Of a DNA stretch of 64,000 nucleotides, positions 34,418 through 42,581 are shown one piece after another. Origin of the DNA: CAZVRZ01 sp964629965 (lineage in GTDB: Bacteria; Chloroflexota; Anaerolineae; Anaerolineales; UBA4823); contig CAZVRZ010000006.1 of the NCBI GenBank assembly GCA_964629965.1, positions 13,193 to 77,192 on the forward strand, in the 5' to 3' direction. A model generated the notes under the pieces. The model ran no database searches, was not told where the DNA came from, and worked only from the letters and a program-made list of their open reading frames with translations. The translations under genes were made by a program, and so were the position numbers. The stretch's first letter is position 1, and each line of letters begins with the position of its first letter.

Positions 34418-34484
34418 TTATCAACGATCTGTCAAATGCTTGTCAAACCGTTGTCAAGCCAAACCGGGCAGGCTTCGTTATACT
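34418..34484 (+). promoter_or_regulatory. Four tandem 11-nt regulator boxes and -10, vWA gene
   Basis: TTATCAA (34418-34424), CTGTCAA (34429-34435), TTGTCAA (34440-34446), TTGTCAA (34451-34457), exact 11-nt period. TATACT (34479-34484) begins 21 nt after the last box, matching the 33591 site. The pattern resembles Pho boxes of E. coli (CTGTCAT repeats), but the regulator here is unknown. Confidence 0.7.
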
Positions 34485-34516
34485 GTTAGCAAGAGATACG
34501 AAAGGAGAATGCCCAA

Positions 34517-36157
34517 ATGAATACCCAAAAGTTTTTCGTGATTTTGATCGTTTTTTCTACACTGCTTTCCGCCTGTTCCGCCGGGGTTACCCAATCCAGC
34601 CCCATTCTCGGTCAACCGAAGGAAGAAGTTCAGGTGGTAGTCGAGAAAGAGGCGCAATCCCAGAATCAACCTCAGCCACAGGAAGCCTTCCAGGCACAGC
34701 CCACCCAGGCGCCACTGATTGCCGCCGCGCCTGCCACGAACGCTGCCTGGCCCACCCAGGCAGCCGCAGAAACCTTCCCCGGCGCAGTTCCCACCCCGGC
34801 AGATAATTATTTCCAGGGTTATGGCGTCAATCCCTTTGTGGATGCCCTGGAAGATCACCTTTCCACCTTCTCCCTGGATGTGGACACGGCTTCCTACAGC
34901 GTTATGCGCCGCTACCTGATGGATGGGAACTTGCCGCCTGCAGATGCGGTGCGAGTGGAAGAATTCGTCAACTACTTCGACCAGGGATACCCCACCCCGC
35001 CAGAGATCGCCTTTGGTGTGTATGCCGATGGTGCGCCATCACCGTTCGATAACCCAGGCGTTTACCTGGTGCGCTTCGGTATCCAGGGTTACCAGGTTCC
35101 AGAATGGCAGCGCCAGCCAGCCTCGTTGACTTTCGTGATCGATGTCTCAGGGTCAATGAGCCGGGAAAACCGCCTGGAACTGGTCAAGCAGTCGCTTAAC
35201 TTGCTGGTTGACCGCCTGCGCCCTGATGATACAGTAGCCATCGTGGTTTATGGCACAACGGCCCGGGTGGTGCTCTACCCCACCAATGGCTCCGATCGCA
35301 GCACGATCTTGAACGCCATCTACAGCCTGCAGCCCGAGGGTTCGACCAACGCCGAGGCCGGCCTTCTGCTGGGGTATGAAATCGCCGCCAGAGCCTACCG
35401 CTCCAATGCTAATAATCGCTTGATCCTGTGCTCAGACGGCGTGGCCAACGTGGGCGCCACCAGCCCGGATGAAATTCTGGCCAAGGTACGCGGTTACGTG
35501 GAAGAAGGTCTTTACCTCACTACCGTAGGATTTGGCATGGGAAATTTCAATGACGCCCTGATGGAGCAGTTGGCAGACAACGGCAACGGCAACTACGCTT
35601 ACGTCGACTCGCTCGAAGAGGCGCAGAGCTTATTCGTGGATAACCTGACATCCACTTTGCAAGTGATCGCCTTGAACGCCAAGGTACAGATCGATTTCAA
35701 TGCGGATGTCATCTCTCACTATCGCCTGCTCGGGTACGAAAATCGGGACGTAGCCGACCAGGATTTCCGCAACGATGCGGTGGATGCAGGCGAGATCGGA
35801 GCAGGTCACAGCGCCACAGCCATTTACGCAGTTGTTCTGAAACAAGGCACCCAAGGACGCATTGCCACCGTGCAGCTGCGCTGGGAAGACCCACAGACTC
35901 ACGAGGTGCAGGAGATCAACGGCAACTTCAACAGTTGGGATTTGGCAGAGCGTTTCGACCAATCGACGCCACGGTACCAGTTGGCAGTCCTGGCGGCCCA
36001 ATACGCCGATGTGCTGCGCAACAGCCCCTGGGCATCGCGGACCACGTTCGGGCAGCTTTACAATATGGCTCAGCCGCTGCGTTACTCTCTGCCCGAAGAC
36101 CCGGCAGTCGGCGAATTTGTGGACCTGATGATGCGCGCCAGCCAGATCAAACCATAA
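34517..36157 (+). CDS. vWA-domain lipoprotein (YfbK-like)
   Basis: 546 aa. Lipobox LLSAC (Cys20), a Gln/Pro-rich linker, an N-terminal vWF_A-associated domain (FSLDVDTASYSVMRRYL, about 110-195), the vWA domain with MIDAS residues DVSGS (209-213), Thr in GSTNAEAG and Asp in LCSDGVANVG, and a C-terminal DUF3520-like part ending near 546. Family members are surface proteins of unclear role that bind a divalent metal and a partner. AAAGGAG precedes the ATG. Its promoter carries four TTGTCAA-type boxes. Confidence 0.88.
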   Translation: MNTQKFFVILIVFSTLLSACSAGVTQSSPILGQPKEEVQVVVEKEAQSQNQPQPQEAFQAQPTQAPLIAAAPATNAAWPTQAAAETFPGAVPTPADNYFQGYGVNPFVDALEDHLSTFSLDVDTASYSVMRRYLMDGNLPPADAVRVEEFVNYFDQGYPTPPEIAFGVYADGAPSPFDNPGVYLVRFGIQGYQVPEWQRQPASLTFVIDVSGSMSRENRLELVKQSLNLLVDRLRPDDTVAIVVYGTTARVVLYPTNGSDRSTILNAIYSLQPEGSTNAEAGLLLGYEIAARAYRSNANNRLILCSDGVANVGATSPDEILAKVRGYVEEGLYLTTVGFGMGNFNDALMEQLADNGNGNYAYVDSLEEAQSLFVDNLTSTLQVIALNAKVQIDFNADVISHYRLLGYENRDVADQDFRNDAVDAGEIGAGHSATAIYAVVLKQGTQGRIATVQLRWEDPQTHEVQEINGNFNSWDLAERFDQSTPRYQLAVLAAQYADVLRNSPWASRTTFGQLYNMAQPLRYSLPEDPAVGEFVDLMMRASQIKP

Positions 36158-36255
36158 GGCGAAGCTGTACCCCGACAAATGTCATGGCGCGGACATGACA
36201 AATGACACGTGAATTCGGATGTGCACAATGCTAAGATGCTAATAACAATTAAATA
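36158..36255. other. Intergenic spacer with small hairpin
   Basis: TGTCATG (36180-36186) pairs with CATGACA (36194-36200) soon after the vWA stop. No T-run. No gene. Confidence 0.35.
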
Positions 36256-36372
36256 CGCCGGAACAATATATCCGTACTGGCAATCACTAGCTATACGCTA
36301 GAACGTGTGAAAAACCACACAAAAAAGCCAGATAACTCCAGCTTATACGACTGGTAGGAAATTGTTCCGGCG
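36256..36372. repeat. 117-nt multi-hairpin element with 12-bp inverted termini
   Basis: CGCCGGAACAAT (36256-36267) pairs perfectly with ATTGTTCCGGCG (36361-36372). Inside are CTAGC/GCTAG (36287-36301), GTGTG/CACAC (36305-36320) and CCAG/CTGG (36328-36354). It could be a structured RNA or a small MITE-like insertion. It ends 27 nt before the tRNA-Val promoter. Confidence 0.5.
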
Positions 36373-36399
36373 GAACTTTTTAAAATGGTCATTCCGATC

Positions 36400-36428
36400 T
36401 TGCCTTTTTAGCCCGCTGTGTGTATAAT
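36400..36428 (+). promoter_or_regulatory. Promoter of tRNA-Val
   Basis: TTGCCT (36400-36405), 17-nt spacer, TATAAT (36423-36428), 10 nt before the tRNA 5' end. Confidence 0.75.
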
Positions 36429-36438
36429 GCGTGGGCGC

Positions 36439-36512
36439 GGGTGGATAGCTCAGTTGGTTAGAGCATTGCGTTGACATCGCAAAGGTCGTAGGTTCGAGCC
36501 CTATTCCACCCA
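36439..36512 (+). tRNA. tRNA-Val (anticodon GAC)
   Basis: 74 nt. Acceptor GGGTGGA/TCCACCC, D-arm GCTC/GAGC, anticodon stem TTGCG/CGCAA with loop TTGACAT giving GAC, T-arm GTAGG/CCTAT (one G-U pair) with TTCGAGC, discriminator A. CCA is not encoded. Confidence 0.96.
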
Positions 36513-36515
36513 CTC

Positions 36516-36543
36516 AAAAAGCCAGGGATTGTCTGGCTTTTTT
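36516..36543 (+). terminator. Terminator of tRNA-Val
   Basis: AAAAAGCCAG (36516-36525), 7-nt loop, CTGGCTTTTTT (36533-36543). Confidence 0.85.
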
Positions 36544-36580
36544 GTTTCTTTCACCAGGTAAATAGAAGAAATGCAAGCGG

Positions 36581-36586
36581 TATAAT
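36581..36586 (+). promoter_or_regulatory. -10 box 6 nt before the propeller gene start
   Basis: TATAAT ends 6 nt before ATG 36593; no ribosome site is visible. A leaderless start is likely, though no good -35 was found. Confidence 0.45.
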
Positions 36587-36592
36587 CATAGC

Positions 36593-37996
36593 ATGAACAA
36601 CCAACTTCGTATCCTGGTTATTGTCATTGTGAGTGTGCTTATTGTGGCGGCCGCGACTGCTGCCTTCCTGACATCGGCACCGCGAGTAGAAATGAGCGCA
36701 CCTGCGCCAGGAAGCCTGGATGTCCCTGCCGGGTCGCCGGTGCGCCTGGCTTTCTCGTGCGCCATGCAGACCGAGTCGGTTATTGAGCGGATCTCGTTCG
36801 AGCCAGAACGCAGTGGCAGCTTCACCTGGGAAGGAAATACACTGATCTTTACACCGGATCGTTTTTGGCCCAGCGGCGAACGTGTGACGGTGAGCATCAG
36901 GGCAGGCGCCCGTCGGGCAGGGTGGTTGGGTCAGCCACTGCTGCGCTCTGCGCGCTGGGATTTTGTGATTGGGCAAACACTGCTGGCGTATTTGTGGCCC
37001 GCCAACAATTCGGCAGATATCTATGGCCTTGACCCGCTTACCGGGGATGTGCGCCGGTTCACCGAGATGGGAAATGTACTCGATTTTAGCCTGAACAAAG
37101 ATGGCAGCATGATCCTGTTCAGCGCCAGAAATAACCAGGGAGGCAGTAATTTGTTCACGCTGGAGCGCGCCCAAGCCGGCTCTAGCCCGCAAACGATCAT
37201 TGAACCCCTCTTACTAATAGACTGCCAGGAAGATGCCTGCCGTAACCCACAATTATCAGCCGATGGCAAACTGCTAGCTTTCGAAAGCATGCCGCTGAAG
37301 ATACAACCAGGCCAGCCGCAGGTACAGGTGTGGCTGTACGATCTTGCAGCCAGCCAGATCAAACCGGCCGGCGCCGCAGATCACAGCACGCGTATGCCTG
37401 GCTGGTCTGCAAATAACTGGTTAGCGTTCTATGATGATACCGAGCAAGGATTTGTTCTGTACGAACCTGCCCAAGAACAGCGCCTGTGGCTGCCGAACCA
37501 AACCGGCGTGGCAGGAAGCTGGCAGCCACAAGGCACATCCTTCGTGGTTCCCGAAATTCTGGTGGAGACGGTTGGACAGCTCGAGGAACGGACGTACAGC
37601 CACCTGTTCCGTTATGACTTGGCAACCAGCCATGAAGGAAGTATCGCACCAGTGGATCTGACTCGCGAGGCCAACCTGGAAGACGCCGTGCCGGTTTACT
37701 CTCCAGATGGCAAGAGCATCGCTTTTGCTCGTAAGTATGTGTATCATGAGCTTTGGACGCCGGGCCGGCAGTTGTGGATCATGCAGGTCGATGGCAGCCA
37801 GCCCACTCAGCTAACCCACGAGCCTTTTTATAACTATCACGATTTTTCCTGGAGCACGGATGGGCGACAGATCGCCATCGTTCGTTCTAACATGAACAAT
37901 TTTACCGACCCACCCGAGCTGTGGTTAATGAACGCGAATGGAAGCAATGCTATTCAACTGGTAATCGGAGGTTATGCACCCGAATGGATGCCATGA
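36593..37996 (+). CDS. Membrane-anchored Big_5 plus TolB-like propeller protein
   Basis: 467 aa. N-terminal membrane helix (residues 7-28, uncleaved or signal), an Ig-like Big_5/SbsA-type domain (about 30-105: PAPGSLDVPAGSPVRLAFS, TLIFTPDRFWPSGERVTV), then TolB-type propeller blades (LDFSLNKDGSMILFSAR, PQLSADGKLLAFES, PVYSPDGKSIAFAR, FSWSTDGRQIAIVRS). Likely extracytoplasmic; role unknown. The stop overlaps the redoxin start as ATGA, so the two are coupled. Confidence 0.75.
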   Translation: MNNQLRILVIVIVSVLIVAAATAAFLTSAPRVEMSAPAPGSLDVPAGSPVRLAFSCAMQTESVIERISFEPERSGSFTWEGNTLIFTPDRFWPSGERVTVSIRAGARRAGWLGQPLLRSARWDFVIGQTLLAYLWPANNSADIYGLDPLTGDVRRFTEMGNVLDFSLNKDGSMILFSARNNQGGSNLFTLERAQAGSSPQTIIEPLLLIDCQEDACRNPQLSADGKLLAFESMPLKIQPGQPQVQVWLYDLAASQIKPAGAADHSTRMPGWSANNWLAFYDDTEQGFVLYEPAQEQRLWLPNQTGVAGSWQPQGTSFVVPEILVETVGQLEERTYSHLFRYDLATSHEGSIAPVDLTREANLEDAVPVYSPDGKSIAFARKYVYHELWTPGRQLWIMQVDGSQPTQLTHEPFYNYHDFSWSTDGRQIAIVRSNMNNFTDPPELWLMNANGSNAIQLVIGGYAPEWMP

Positions 37997-38496
37997 TCGT
38001 CATCGGGAAGCCTGCGCCTGATTTTACATTGGCAGATTTGAAGGGTGGGCAGCATTCACTCTCTGGCTGCCGGGGAAAGATTGTGATCCTCAGCTTCTGG
38101 TCGGCAGAATGCGCCTGGGCAGAAAGCGCCGACCAGGCGCCTGAGACGATGCCGGCAGACTGGCAGGGAAGGGTTACCCGGCTTACAATCGCCTGCAACC
38201 GGGATGAGCCACGTGAATTATTGCGCCAGGTGGCGCAGGAGCGCCGCCTGGCGCCGCTTTTGCTCGATCCCGGGCAACAGGTTGTTCACTTATACCAGGT
38301 GCAAACGACACCTCACTTCTTTGTCATCGATGCAGACGGGATACTGCGGTATCGAGGCGCAGGCGATAACCGGACTTTCCGCCAGCGTATTCCGACGAGG
38401 AATTATCTCTACGAGGCGATCGAAGCACTCTTGACAGGAAAAGATCCTGAGATCACTGAAACGCCTGCTTATGGCTGCGCCATTGTTCAGTATTGA
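37993..38496 (+). CDS. Redoxin/TlpA-like thioredoxin-fold protein without CxxC
   Basis: 167 aa from the ATG overlapping the preceding stop (37993-37996). AhpC/TSA-type beginning GKPAPDFTLADLKGGQ, LSFWSAEC, and the cis-Pro region QTTPHFFVIDADG. The active site has Cys40 but the second Cys of CxxC is Ala43. Another Cys lies near the C-terminus (YGCAI). This would give one-Cys or C-terminal-resolving chemistry rather than thioredoxin-type exchange. No signal peptide, so cytoplasmic. Confidence 0.8.
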   Translation: MIVIGKPAPDFTLADLKGGQHSLSGCRGKIVILSFWSAECAWAESADQAPETMPADWQGRVTRLTIACNRDEPRELLRQVAQERRLAPLLLDPGQQVVHLYQVQTTPHFFVIDADGILRYRGAGDNRTFRQRIPTRNYLYEAIEALLTGKDPEITETPAYGCAIVQY

Positions 38497-38694
38497 CGGG
38501 GAACTTCTCTGCCATCAAAAACGTCTATCCCAAGAACAGGCTAAGGACTTGAAAACGGCCAAAGGCTATCAGATGAAATCTGGTGTTTCCACAAGTCTCA
38601 AAAAATGGGGTAGAATTGATCATCAAGAAAATGCCCGGTTATGGGCAACCAATTTTTCTGGCAGGTAAATTCCTGCCCGCCATTTGAGGAACCT

Positions 38695-39450
38695 ATGAGC
38701 GACAAAGAATCTGCAAAAAATGTGATAGATGCCTACCAACGCAGGCAGCAAAGATCACAGCGAGCACCCATTATGCTGGCAATCGCTGCGTTCTTGCTAA
38801 TCGTCGGCGCCGCAGTGATCATATTTTGGGTCATGGGAAATGACAAGCCATTCCTAGGCATCCTGGCGACACAGACTTCAACCCCCACCATCACCGCAAC
38901 CGCGACTGCCACCGCCACCAACACTGCTACGCCAACCAACACGGCTACAGAACTGCCACCCACAGATACACCCACCGTAACAGCCACAGCCACACCCTCG
39001 GGCCCTTCGATATATGTGGTTGCCGAGAACGACAACCTGAGTTCTATTGCTGCGAAATTCAATACGGACCTGGCGACGCTGCTGGCGCTCAACCCGCAAA
39101 TTGACCCCAAAACGTTGATTATCCGCCTGGGAGACCAGGTCATCATCCCAGCGCCCAATACACAACTGCCAACAGCAACACCAGTACCACCTGACCTGGC
39201 CAGGGGTACGATCATCGAGTATGTCATCGTACCTGGTGACACATTGGAGGCATTGGCGTTGAGCTTCAACAGCACCCTGGATGCCATCCTCACTGCCAAC
39301 AAGGAAATTGAAAATGCAAATGACATCCGAGTTGGCGATATCATCAAAATTCCCGTCAACCTGGTCACCCCGGTACCCACGGCAACGCAAGGCACGATAT
39401 TGCCAACCATCGCTGCACCTGACGCGGCTACGGCTACCCCCCAACCATAG
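38695..39450 (+). CDS. Membrane-anchored protein with two LysM domains
   Basis: 251 aa. Cytoplasmic basic N-terminus, one membrane helix (about residues 26-46), a Thr-rich linker (TPTITATATATATNTATPTN), and LysM domains at about 102-152 and 178-230 (YVVAENDNLSSIAAKF, YVIVPGDTLEALALSF). Probably anchored in the membrane and bound to wall glycan. The start is set by GAGGA before ATG 38695; an upstream in-frame ATG at 38641 is rejected. Confidence 0.82.
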   Translation: MSDKESAKNVIDAYQRRQQRSQRAPIMLAIAAFLLIVGAAVIIFWVMGNDKPFLGILATQTSTPTITATATATATNTATPTNTATELPPTDTPTVTATATPSGPSIYVVAENDNLSSIAAKFNTDLATLLALNPQIDPKTLIIRLGDQVIIPAPNTQLPTATPVPPDLARGTIIEYVIVPGDTLEALALSFNSTLDAILTANKEIENANDIRVGDIIKIPVNLVTPVPTATQGTILPTIAAPDAATATPQP

Positions 39451-39463
39451 GTTTGGTTTACTG

Positions 39464-39500
39464 ATCACCCTCTCCAGAAAATGCTTCTGGAGAGGGTGAT
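39464..39500. terminator. Bidirectional terminator, LysM gene and thiolase
   Basis: Perfect 16-bp stem ATCACCCTCTCCAGAA (39464-39479) with 39485-39500, 5-nt loop, followed by ATTTAATC. It lies between convergent genes. Confidence 0.75.
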
Positions 39501-39551
39501 ATTTAATCTACTAAGGGTTCTTATTGTGGAGCAGCCTGCTGCTCAGCAAAC

Positions 39552-40775
39552 TCATTCGCCAAGATATTCGATGACGGTAACTTCACCCTGGCCTACACCC
39601 ACACACAGGGTCGCCAAACCATAGTAAGGCCGGCTTTCCTGAGCAGAGCGACGGCGCATCTCGTGTACCAAGGTGGTCATAATACGCGCCCCCGAACATC
39701 CTAAGGGATGCCCTAAAGCAATGGCACCGCCATTGACGTTGGTGATTTGTTGGGAAAAGCCCAACTCATTCAGCACAGCCAGAGATTGCACGGCAAAGGC
39801 CTCGTTCACTTCGGCCAAATGGATATCTTCCACCGGCAGCCTGGCGCGCGCCAATGCTTTCTGGACGGCGGGGATTGGCCCCAAACCCATCAGGCGCGGC
39901 GGAACTCCAGCGGCTGCGCTAGCCAGGATACGCGCCAACGGCTTCCGGCCTAATTGGCGCGCTTTATCTGCGCTAGCTAGCAAGATTACCGCGGCACCGT
40001 CATTCATACCAGACGAGTTCCCGGCAGTGACCGTGCCGCCAGCCCGAAAAGCCGGCTTGAGTTTTCCGAGCGCTTCCAGGGTGGTATCACGGCGCGGGCG
40101 TTCGTCTGTGGTCACCAGGATGGGATCGCCCTTGCGCTGAGGGAGCGAAAGCGGAGCAATTTCCTCAGCGAATTTACCCGAGTCGATGGCTGCAATGGCT
40201 CGCTGGTGACTTTGCAAGGCAAACTCATCTTGCTGTTGGCGAGTGATACCAGGCATCAGGGTGGCAATGTTTTCAGCGGTTTCGCCCATGGGTTCAATAC
40301 CATACAACTCTTCTATCCTGGGGTTGGGATAGCGCCAGCCAAGGGCGGTATCCCAGGCGGTTAGATTACCGAAGGAAAAACCCTTGTCGGCTTTGGGCAG
40401 GGAGTAAGGCGCCCGCGACATGCTTTCCACACCGCCCGCCAGGAAAAGATCGCCCTCGCCGGCCCAAATGGCCCGCGCCGCCTGGTTGATCGCCGCCAGG
40501 CCAGAGGCACATAAGCGATTGAAGGTAACCGCAGGTATTTCTGCCGGGAAGCCTGCCAACAAGGCAGCCATACGAGCCACGTTGCGGTTATCTTCTCCAG
40601 CCTGGTTGGCGCAGCCTAAATACACTTCCTCAACCTGAGCAGGGTCGATCTGGTTGCGCTCGATCATCGTACGCAGAATAAATGCAGCTAAATCATCGGG
40701 ACGCACGCTCGATAAAACACCACCCAAAGCACCGATAGGGGTGCGAATTGCATCAAGGATCACAACTTCGCGCAT
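39552..40775 (-). CDS. Acetyl-CoA acetyltransferase (thiolase)
   Basis: 407 aa. Condenses two acetyl-CoA or cleaves 3-ketoacyl-CoA. Nucleophile Cys in FNRLCASGLAAI, His in ALGHPLGCSG, second Cys in TLCVGVGQG, and NEAFAVQ are all intact. The start at 40775 (MREVVILDAIRTPIG) has GGGAG upstream. Degradative versus biosynthetic type is not decided by sequence; no other fatty-acid genes are adjacent. Confidence 0.9.
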   Translation of the reverse strand: MREVVILDAIRTPIGALGGVLSSVRPDDLAAFILRTMIERNQIDPAQVEEVYLGCANQAGEDNRNVARMAALLAGFPAEIPAVTFNRLCASGLAAINQAARAIWAGEGDLFLAGGVESMSRAPYSLPKADKGFSFGNLTAWDTALGWRYPNPRIEELYGIEPMGETAENIATLMPGITRQQQDEFALQSHQRAIAAIDSGKFAEEIAPLSLPQRKGDPILVTTDERPRRDTTLEALGKLKPAFRAGGTVTAGNSSGMNDGAAVILLASADKARQLGRKPLARILASAAAGVPPRLMGLGPIPAVQKALARARLPVEDIHLAEVNEAFAVQSLAVLNELGFSQQITNVNGGAIALGHPLGCSGARIMTTLVHEMRRRSAQESRPYYGLATLCVGVGQGEVTVIEYLGE

Positions 40776-40844
40776 ATTTATCTCCCGTAAGACCATTTTT
40801 GTCTAAGAAATTAATAAAACATTGAACCTAATTCTACCAAACCC

Positions 40845-40873
40845 TTGCTTTTCCGACACATTTCCGGTATTCT
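40845..40873 (+). promoter_or_regulatory. Promoter of the small PilZ gene
   Basis: TTGCTT (40845-40850), 17-nt spacer, TATTCT (40868-40873); a 5' leader of about 45 nt ends in AGGAGA before ATG 40925. Confidence 0.5.
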
Positions 40874-40924
40874 ATGTGTAAGTGAATCAGAGGCAAATTG
40901 GGTTTGCATAACCAGGAGACTCTC

Positions 40925-41275
40925 ATGGATGAGCGCAGGAAATTCCAACGTCGTTATTTAATGTATTACTCGCGCATATTTGATAAAAAGACCGGGATGG
41001 TGACCGGTTATATTGTCGATATAACTCCTGGCGGTATCATGATGATCAGCGAAGAGATGATTGAGATGCAGAAAGAATACAGCTTCCGCATGGATCTGCC
41101 GGAAGATATTTCCAGCAAAACATATATGGATTTTGAAGCTCGTTCGGTATGGTGCCGGCGTGATGTGGATCCCCATTTTTATGACATTGGATTTGAACTG
41201 ACCAGTATCACACCGGAAGATATCACATTGATCAATAACATGATCGATGAGTACGGTTTTCGCGACGTGCCCTGA
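40925..41275 (+). CDS. PilZ-domain protein (c-di-GMP effector)
   Basis: 116 aa, a single PilZ domain. Basic RRKFQRR near residue 4-10 and DITPGGIMMIS near 32-42 match the RxxxR and DxSxxG ligand motifs, with Thr in place of Ser. Expected to bind c-di-GMP and act on a partner. The N-terminus MDERRKFQ fits a start at 40925 with AGGAGA upstream. A GGDEF protein at 6168 and another PilZ protein at 46751 are in the window. Confidence 0.8.
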   Translation: MDERRKFQRRYLMYYSRIFDKKTGMVTGYIVDITPGGIMMISEEMIEMQKEYSFRMDLPEDISSKTYMDFEARSVWCRRDVDPHFYDIGFELTSITPEDITLINNMIDEYGFRDVP

Positions 41276-41304
41276 AAATTCACCAAGCACCTGACAAGAC
41301 GAAA

Positions 41305-41343
41305 CAGGAGCAGCACATGGATCTTGGCTGCTGCTGTTTTTTT
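41305..41343 (+). terminator. Terminator after the PilZ gene
   Basis: CAGGAGCAGC (41305-41314) pairs with GCTGCTGCTG (41327-41336) with one mismatch, followed by seven T. Confidence 0.75.
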
Positions 41344-41394
41344 ATGCAAGATTCATAGTAAATCTGGCAAAACTTACAAAATTGTTGGTCGAAC

Positions 41395-41450
41395 GTAGGG
41401 TAAACGTAGGGTAAGCGTCAAGTTAGGTTGTCAGTCATCTGATATATTAT
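41395..41450 (+). promoter_or_regulatory. 11-nt-period repeats and -10 box ahead of sRNA candidate
   Basis: GTAGGGTAAAC (41395-41405), GTAGGGTAAGC (41406-41416), then GTCAAGTTAGG and TTGTCAG at the same period. TATTAT lies at 41445-41450. Both flanking genes converge on this region, so the site serves neither of them. Confidence 0.5.
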
Positions 41451-41455
41451 AAGTG

Positions 41456-41520
41456 AAGGGCGATTTCTCTTCTTCTCCTCCTTAAAGAGAGCCGGGAGCG
41501 GCGTACCCGGCTCTCATTGA
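41456..41520 (+). ncRNA. Candidate small RNA with anti-Shine-Dalgarno stretch
   Basis: About 65 nt. A C/U-rich segment containing TCTCCTCCTT (41473-41482), complementary to Shine-Dalgarno sequences, precedes a 10-bp hairpin GAGAGCCGGG/CCCGGCTCTC (41487-41496 with 41506-41515). The trailing T-run is weak. The hairpin may instead only terminate the convergent VOC gene. Confidence 0.4.
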
Positions 41521-41524
41521 TTCT

Positions 41525-42532
41525 TTAATCACTCGAATAACGTTTGACTTGCGGCGGTTGAGGGGATTTTAAGAGTGATATGGGACGGTAATGATATTCT
41601 TGCTTGTCTTCGGGCTCATCAATGTTTACGTACTGCACGCCTTGCATCATATTGACATCCTCGCCAGACGATTCACCGTAAGAGAGATCCATGCTCCCAT
41701 CTGCTTCAACCTCACTTGAGTAATCCTCAGCGCTTGTTTCTTCATCATCATCCGAATCATCTATGCCGCTATCCTCGAAATCATTTTCGAGAGGAGCGAT
41801 GGCCTTCCAGGCAGGAGGTTTGATCAACGGCTTCACGGCGCTTTCTCTGGCGGGAACAGCCGGTTCCTGATGGGATCGAGTTCCAGCCGTCCCAGGGGAA
41901 ACCGGTTTCGCCTGAACAGGCCTTATGACCGGACTGGACACCGGCTGATGATCAGCCTGCGATGTTCGCATATCCTCGGATGGGGATATTTCAACACCAT
42001 CTGACTGTGCCTCGGGGTCTAGCACACCCCATAAATCGACCGCGATCCCATGAGGGGTAGGAAATGAAGCCACATATTGCAAAGAACCTTCGGTGCAGGG
42101 TTCGGGGAATTTTTCAAAAAGGATGCCGCGTTCTTCTAACAATCGAGTCGTTTCAAAAATATCTGCAACCATGAACTGCAGCCGGATAGCATCGGGCGGA
42201 GTGCTGTAACTGCCTTCAGCAGCCGGCGTGACTGCAAAGAAGAACTCCAGGTCGGGACTGGTAAACATGGCATAATCGGGGTTGAACGCATTGACGGGTA
42301 ATCCAAGCACATCGATGAAGAAACCCACCTCCGCCGCAAAATCATCTACCGAATATTCGATGCAGTGTTTCCAGTGCTGTCCCCATTGGAAGGGAAAGCC
42401 AAACTGAGGACGCTTCCATAAGCGATCCCAATCTTGCCGGGTGCGAGCACGCCGGGCAATGTCGATGCGCGCCTTGCCATAGGCCCTGACTTTTGGGTTG
42501 ATATGATGTTGTTTATCTGATTCTTTATTCAT
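41525..42532 (-). CDS. VOC/glyoxalase-fold protein with acidic disordered tail
   Basis: 335 aa. Residues about 50-170 form a VOC-type domain (HWKHCIEYSVDDFAAEVGFFIDVLGLPV, RLQFMVADIFETTRLLEERGI, FPTPHGIAVDLWG). The C-terminal half is low complexity, Pro-rich then strongly acidic (DSGIDDSDDDEETSAED). No metal-ligand set can be assigned. Function unknown. Start at 42532 (MNKESDKQ) has AGAAGG upstream. It lies 49 nt after the alkyltransferase-like gene and may share its SOS-type promoter. Confidence 0.65.
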   Translation of the reverse strand: MNKESDKQHHINPKVRAYGKARIDIARRARTRQDWDRLWKRPQFGFPFQWGQHWKHCIEYSVDDFAAEVGFFIDVLGLPVNAFNPDYAMFTSPDLEFFFAVTPAAEGSYSTPPDAIRLQFMVADIFETTRLLEERGILFEKFPEPCTEGSLQYVASFPTPHGIAVDLWGVLDPEAQSDGVEISPSEDMRTSQADHQPVSSPVIRPVQAKPVSPGTAGTRSHQEPAVPARESAVKPLIKPPAWKAIAPLENDFEDSGIDDSDDDEETSAEDYSSEVEADGSMDLSYGESSGEDVNMMQGVQYVNIDEPEDKQEYHYRPISLLKSPQPPQVKRYSSD

Positions 42533-42581
42533 AGCAAAACCTTCTGGATGTCGTAAGCATCCCATCGTCACGCCGCTCAAT

